This document shows positions 5,844 through 8,786 of a stretch of DNA of 8,786 bases, one piece after another (the first letter of the stretch is position 1; each line of letters starts with the position of its first letter). The stretch comes from Gemmatimonadales bacterium UBA7889. Lineage in GTDB: Bacteria; Gemmatimonadota; Gemmatimonadetes; Longimicrobiales; Gaopeijiaceae. The notes below the pieces were generated by a model. It had not been told where the DNA came from, did not search any database, and saw nothing but the letters and a program-made list of their open reading frames with translations. The position numbers and the translations under genes were made by a program. Location: positions 1 to 8,786 of the forward strand of contig DLRL01000025.1 in the NCBI GenBank assembly GCA_002501085.1, in the 5' to 3' direction.

Positions 5844-6845
5844 TCAGGAGCTCGGTATCGGTCTTCCGGACAGACGGCGGCCAGTTACAACCGCGTCGAA
5901 CGAGTCCTGGTTGCGACGCTGCATGATGAGGAAGTCCCAGCCATCCGCCATGAGCGCTTCGACCTGGGCAGGGTTGTTTGCCGGGTAGGCGCAGGACTTG
6001 TTGAACTCCTTGCACGCTGCGAGCACTGTGGCGACAGCGGCTTCGAAGCCCTCCTGGTCGCGCACTCTCTCCCCTTCGGAATTCGTGCTCGTGAAGACAC
6101 CGCCGAGTGTTCCTGAGCCCACGGTGACGACGGCCACGCCCTGCATGGCCGAGATCTCACGGGCGTTGGCGACACCTTCATGGCTTTCTATGATCACGGA
6201 AAGGAGAAGCTCGCCGTTGGGGTTGATGGGCCAGACATCGGCCTTCTCCAGATATTCTGCCTCAGTCATCTCCCAATATGCCGCGGCGCGTTCGAAACCT
6301 TCCTCGGGGCGTACTCCGCCTCGCGACGTGAACCGCATAGCCGCGATGGCCTGATTGACCTCCTCGACCGTCTCGACCTCCTGCATTTCCACCACGACCT
6401 GCCCGTCATTCAACTGATCGATGAGGCGTTGCGTCGTTGCAGTGGGATCTGTGTGCATGATCGGGATCTTCGCGACGAACGGGTGGGTGCGAGCAGAGCC
6501 CCCCGCCGCGACAATGGCCCGTATGAACTCCCTGTACCGGTCCACAGAATTCGGTGAATACGTGTTGAGCTCGTAGTCGCCAAGCTGGTACGCCACCAAT
6601 TCTCGGGCGGCCTCGGAAATATCCGGCTCCGGCGGCGGCGTGCCTGGTGCTTCACCTGCTGCCTGGCCTCGACCTCCACGTCGTCGACGGGCTGCATACG
6701 GAGGGTGGGCGATTCCGAGCACCGGAAGTCCCTGCTCGATGAGAGGAATCATCTGGTTCATCCGATCCGTGACCTGAACTTCTTCGGGTTCGGCGCATGC
6801 TAGAAACGCCAGCCCGGCGACACCGAGTACAACACTCCAACGCAT
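5844..6845 (-). CDS. Predicted lipoprotein with HpcH/HpaI aldolase-like domain
   Basis: A 333-residue protein. The N terminus has a hydrophobic segment ending GLAFLAC, with C17 as probable lipidated cysteine (the lipobox is imperfect: Phe at -3, Leu at -2). A Gly/Arg/Pro-rich low-complexity insert covers about 53-75 (RRRRGGRG then PPPEP). The rest resembles the HpcH/HpaI aldolase/citrate lyase beta TIM barrel: VVVEMQEVET (150-159), SVIIESHEG (216-224) equivalent to the family's metal-binding Glu strand (E220), and VGSGTLGG (242-249) where active members normally have a G-P-x-D-L-S type loop. The Asp metal ligand is therefore not seen. Known members cleave 2-keto-3-deoxy acids or related compounds in the cytosol, so export is unusual. 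The ATG at 6845 has GGAGGT (6854-6849) three bases upstream. It is transcribed divergently from the 7114 gene. Domain assignment is from pattern memory and the catalytic role is uncertain. Confidence 0.75.
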   Translation of the reverse strand: MRWSVVLGVAGLAFLACAEPEEVQVTDRMNQMIPLIEQGLPVLGIAHPPYAARRRRGGRGQAAGEAPGTPPPEPDISEAARELVAYQLGDYELNTYSPNSVDRYREFIRAIVAAGGSARTHPFVAKIPIMHTDPTATTQRLIDQLNDGQVVVEMQEVETVEEVNQAIAAMRFTSRGGVRPEEGFERAAAYWEMTEAEYLEKADVWPINPNGELLLSVIIESHEGVANAREISAMQGVAVVTVGSGTLGGVFTSTNSEGERVRDQEGFEAAVATVLAACKEFNKSCAYPANNPAQVEALMADGWDFLIMQRRNQDSFDAVVTGRRLSGRPIPSS

Positions 6846-7113
6846 GGGACCTCCGCTACTGGATGTGATAAACCATCGACCTCTGACAGGACCGGTTCCG
6901 ACGTCAATACGGTGCGGTCCCGCAGACTGACGTCAAAAGTGGCCTCGACAGTCACGATCGGCAAACAGGAGTGATCACCGCCCACCCCGCTCTGGTTCAA
7001 AGAGCAGGGTCATGAGCCAATCTCAACATGGGGCTCTGTTTCCGTGTCTTTAAGAACAACCGGGATCCGGAAAGATTTTCGGGTTGTTTCATGAAAGAAC
7101 AGGAGCTTCATCC
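6846..7113. promoter_or_regulatory. Divergent intergenic region with GACGTCAA direct repeats
   Basis: This 268-base gap lies between the divergent starts at 6845 and 7114. It contains two identical GACGTCAA octamers (6900-6907 and 6929-6936), start to start 29 bases, each with the self-complementary core GACGTC. On the minus strand each reads TTGACGTC and could act as a -35 (TTGACG), though I find no matching -10 at good spacing. The likely use is as operators or promoter parts for one or both genes. Confidence 0.4.
7055..7088 (+). repeat. Inverted repeat in leader of the 7114 gene
   Basis: AACAACC (7055-7061) and GGTTGTT (7082-7088) are perfect 7-base inverted arms 20 bases apart. The loop contains CCGG-GAT-CCGG and GAAA-GAT-TTTC, two smaller palindromes. 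It ends 12 bases before the ribosome site AGGAG (7101-7105), so it could be an operator or a 5' leader hairpin. An arm match this size can occur by chance in such a region. Confidence 0.3.
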
Positions 7114-7515
7114 ATGAACATGAGAAATCTTTCAATCACCCTTCTTCTCTCGGCGGCCATAGCATCACCAGGCGCTGCACAAGATCTCACAGGTACCTGG
7201 GAGATCTCCACTCAGGGAGGTCGTGGTGGCCCCCAGACCAGCACGCTCGTGCTCGCGCAAGATGGTGAGACCCTCACCGGGACCATGACGTTCAGCTTAA
7301 GCGGGCGCGGTGGCGGAGGTAGTGGTCCCCAGGAGCTCGCGGTTTCCAACGGGACCGTGGACGGCAACTCGTTCAACTTCACAGTCACGCTGAGCTTTCA
7401 AGGCAACTCCTTCGACCTGAGCTACTCGGGAACCGTCGACGGAAACGAGATGTCCGGGACTCGTGGGGGTCCTCGTGGGGGCGGTCAGCCATTTACAGGG
7501 GAAAAGCAGGGCTGA
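7114..7515 (+). CDS. Exported small beta-rich Gly-rich protein, function unknown
   Basis: A 133-residue protein with a signal peptide: hydrophobic core at about 6-16 and cleavage after PGAAQ near residue 23. The mature part is a series of alternating beta strands, beginning DLTGTWEIST, LTGTMTFS and VSNGTVDGNSFNFTV, ending with YSGTVDGNEMSGT. The repeated GTVDGN unit suggests a small lipocalin-like or beta-barrel domain. Gly/Arg runs (GGRGG, GRGGGG, RGGPRGGG) sit in the predicted loops. I recall similar unnamed proteins in Gemmatimonadota and Acidobacteria but no function. The frame is open from a TTG at 7084; ATG 7114 is chosen because AGGAG (7101-7105) is eight bases upstream and the signal peptide starts there. 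A second ATG at 7120 is less well spaced. The next gene begins 115 bases later, and I see no hairpin with a U tract between them. Confidence 0.75.
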   Translation: MNMRNLSITLLLSAAIASPGAAQDLTGTWEISTQGGRGGPQTSTLVLAQDGETLTGTMTFSLSGRGGGGSGPQELAVSNGTVDGNSFNFTVTLSFQGNSFDLSYSGTVDGNEMSGTRGGPRGGGQPFTGEKQG

Positions 7516-7630
7516 CAGGCTCGCGCGTTTTGGTTGCGGTCACCATATTTAGCGACGCATCAGCCTCCCGGAGACGTTAGGCGGCGTTTCAAACTCCCGG
7601 CGAGCATCACGTTATTTGGAGCACTCGATC

Positions 7631-7987
7631 ATGTCAGACACCGTTTCCTGGAATGTCCATATGTCAGTCCGCGAAGGACAACTCAATGACGCGCGTGAAT
7701 TGATGACCGAGATGGTAGAGTCCACCCGCGGTGAGGCAGGGACACTGGGCTACGAGTGGTTCCTGAGTGCGGATGGGACCGTATGTCATCTCAACGAGCG
7801 GTATGCCGACTCCGACGCGGCGATGGTTCACCTTGGCACCTTCGGCGCCAAGTTCGTCGAGCGCTTCCTTGAGTGTTTCGAGCCGACCGGTCTCCATGTG
7901 TATGGCGAACCAAGCGACGAGGTGCGAGCAGTTCTCGACGGTTTTGGCCCGGTGTACCTCGGGACCTTCGGTGGCTTCAGTCGCTAG
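7631..7987 (+). CDS. ABM-fold (quinol/antibiotic biosynthesis) monooxygenase-like protein
   Basis: A 118-residue cytosolic protein. Its layout matches the antibiotic biosynthesis monooxygenase (ABM) ferredoxin-like fold: a first strand VSWNVHMSV (5-13), a helix with REGQLNDARELM, the EAGTLGYEWFLS strand (35-46), then CHLNERYADSDAAMVHL (52-68), where family members have the E-x-y-x-d-x-x-A-x-x-x-H signature, with H67. Members oxidise quinols or polyketide rings without cofactors, or act as small stress proteins; the substrate here is unknown. The frame is open from a TTG at 7616; ATG 7631 is preferred since GGAG (7618-7621) precedes it by nine bases. It is followed after 45 bases by the NTF2-fold gene with its own strong ribosome site, so the two are probably co-transcribed. 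Confidence 0.8.
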   Translation: MSDTVSWNVHMSVREGQLNDARELMTEMVESTRGEAGTLGYEWFLSADGTVCHLNERYADSDAAMVHLGTFGAKFVERFLECFEPTGLHVYGEPSDEVRAVLDGFGPVYLGTFGGFSR

Positions 7988-8032
7988 AGGATATGGTAAA
8001 GACAACGGATGGACCGAATGAGGAGTACGAGA

Positions 8033-8467
8033 ATGAATGATCAAACATCGCCAGATCTCGCTGCCGAAAGGGCAGCCCTTCGTGCGCGCCTTGAAGGGGT
8101 GGTCGCAGCGGAAGAGGCGTTCAACGTGCCGGAAGCTCTGACCTACTGGGCTGAGGACGGGATCGTGCAACCGGCCGGTTCACCACAGATCGAGGGCAAG
8201 GACGCGATTCGCCAACTATACAGCCAGTATTTCGAGAGTGGATTGGTGCGGAAATTTTCCGGCTCGTCTTCGCATTTGGAGCTGTCGGCGGGAGGCGACC
8301 TCGCCTACGAGTATGGCGTTAATCGCATGGTTTTGGCCGGAGAGGACGGGGACCTTCTAGATGTGGGCAAGTATCTGGCGATATGGAAGAAGATCGATGG
8401 TGAGTGGATGGTTGCAGCGTTGAGCTTTACGAGTGACGCTGCGGAGCCCAGCCCGATCTCCAGTTGA
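8033..8467 (+). CDS. SnoaL-like / DUF4440 NTF2-fold protein
   Basis: A 144-residue cytosolic protein with the cone-shaped NTF2-fold pattern: an N-terminal helix (about 10-40), W39-A-E-D typical of the first strand turn, IEGKDAIRQLY (53-63) as the second helix, the YEYGVNRMV strand (92-100) and a final KYLAIWKKIDGEW (113-125), which strongly resembles DUF4440/SnoaL-like proteins. These act as isomerases, cyclases, dehydratases or ligand binders; no substrate can be named. ATGs at 8009 and 8018 are in frame, but ATG 8033 has GAGGAG (8020-8025) seven bases upstream and is chosen. With the ABM-like gene just upstream it forms a likely two-gene unit. Both are small dimeric folds often linked to oxidation and isomerisation of aromatic or polyketide compounds. 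Confidence 0.82.
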   Translation: MNDQTSPDLAAERAALRARLEGVVAAEEAFNVPEALTYWAEDGIVQPAGSPQIEGKDAIRQLYSQYFESGLVRKFSGSSSHLELSAGGDLAYEYGVNRMVLAGEDGDLLDVGKYLAIWKKIDGEWMVAALSFTSDAAEPSPISS

Positions 8468-8546
8468 CTCAGTGTCAGGCATCTAATGGATCCAGCCGTT
8501 CGGCCCGCTCATCAAGATTCAAGGTTGAAGGCATTTAAAGAGTAGG

Positions 8547-8607
8547 GCACACATCGCCTCCACTGAAACACCGTTTCCTGAAAAAATTTGGTGGCGCTGC
8601 CCTCAGT
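8547..8607 (+). repeat. Dispersed palindromic repeat, copy 3
   Basis: Third copy, lying between two convergent genes. The core is 8562-8607 with ACTGA (8562-8566) and TCAGT (8603-8607). The left flank GCACACATCGC (8547-8557) matches copy 2. The dyad reads GAAACA-C-CGTTTC, with the right half unchanged. It has one extra C before CTCAG. Its right edge contains the reverse complement of the stop codon of the minus-strand gene ending at 8603. Confidence 0.85.
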
Positions 8608-8786
8608 TTACCGGTGGTGTGAGCCGCCCCTCCCGTACCCATACGTCCTCTCCCACCGTCACCGTAGCGTCCGTGAAGAAGTTCCAGCGAACGTAACCCC
8701 CGGTCACGGTCCCTCCCAATTCCGAGTTGTCCCCCAACGAGAGCCGCACTACGCCGGCGCCATAACAAGAAAAACGGGCCGCCCCC
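8603..8786 (-). CDS. C-terminal part of an unidentified gene, running off the window
   Basis: On the minus strand an open frame enters at 8786 and ends with TGA (8605-8603), giving the last 60 residues of a protein. The tail alternates hydrophobic and polar residues in beta-strand style: VVRLSLGDN, GTVTGGYVRWNF, DATVTVGEDVWVREG, ending LTPPVN. I do not recognise the family; an extracellular or beta-sandwich C-terminal domain is a guess. This frame is preferred over the overlapping Arg-rich frame 8535-8768 because its codons have high GC at third positions, its composition is balanced and it does not cross the repeat. Confidence 0.55.
   Translation of the reverse strand, partial: GAARFSCYGAGVVRLSLGDNSELGGTVTGGYVRWNFFTDATVTVGEDVWVREGRLTPPVN

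Noticed and set aside
7574..7590. GTTAGGC resembling an integron attC core end
   Set aside because: No partner RYYYAAC site or long imperfect palindrome surrounds it, and there is no integrase or cassette array.
8535..8768. Arg/Gly-rich 77-codon minus-strand ORF at the right end
   Set aside because: It runs through repeat copy 3 and overlaps a better frame (8603-8786) with a more protein-like composition.

Overview
The window most resembles chromosomal DNA of a Gram-negative environmental bacterium with moderately high GC and small intergenic gaps. Several of its proteins look like those of Gemmatimonadota and related soil or marine lineages: exported Gly/Arg-rich small proteins, a one-heme CxxCH protein of unknown function, and an exported HpcH/HpaI-type protein. 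That placement is family memory only; no marker gene is present. I see no rRNA, tRNA, CRISPR array, transposase, integrase or phage gene.

Layout. A CxxCH-containing exported protein (163-1428, +) converges on a membrane fatty-acid desaturase (1444-2472, -). A lipoprotein with an alpha/beta-hydrolase fold follows (2675-3892, +), in DNA that looks more AT-rich than its neighbours. It converges on a two-gene minus-strand operon. In that operon an exported amidohydrolase-2 protein (4638-5591) is read first, and its TGA stop overlaps the TTG start of a spermidine-synthase-like SAM-binding protein (3931-4641). A likely intrinsic terminator for the operon sits at 3891-3915. Next is a predicted lipoprotein with an HpcH/HpaI aldolase-like domain (5844-6845, -). 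It is divergent from three plus-strand genes: an exported beta-rich small protein (7114-7515), an ABM-fold monooxygenase-like protein (7631-7987) and a SnoaL/NTF2-fold protein (8033-8467). The tail of an unidentified minus-strand gene (8603-8786) runs off the right edge.

The most unusual structure is a dispersed non-coding repeat of about 45-60 bp. It occurs three times in the same orientation (1-51, 2569-2627, 8547-8607). Each copy is bounded by ACTGA...TCAGT, contains a near-perfect dyad around GAAACG-C-CGTTTC, and ends in a constant TTTGGTGGCGCT-like segment. I cannot assign it to a known family. The second copy may supply a -35 element to the lipoprotein hydrolase gene, and the third overlaps the stop codon of the last gene.

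How the genes work together is mostly inference. Five of the eight complete protein products carry signal or lipoprotein peptides, so much of the region acts in the envelope or periplasm. Hydrolysis of esters and amides, ring or lactone chemistry and lipid desaturation are plausible themes, but no single pathway can be read from the sequence.
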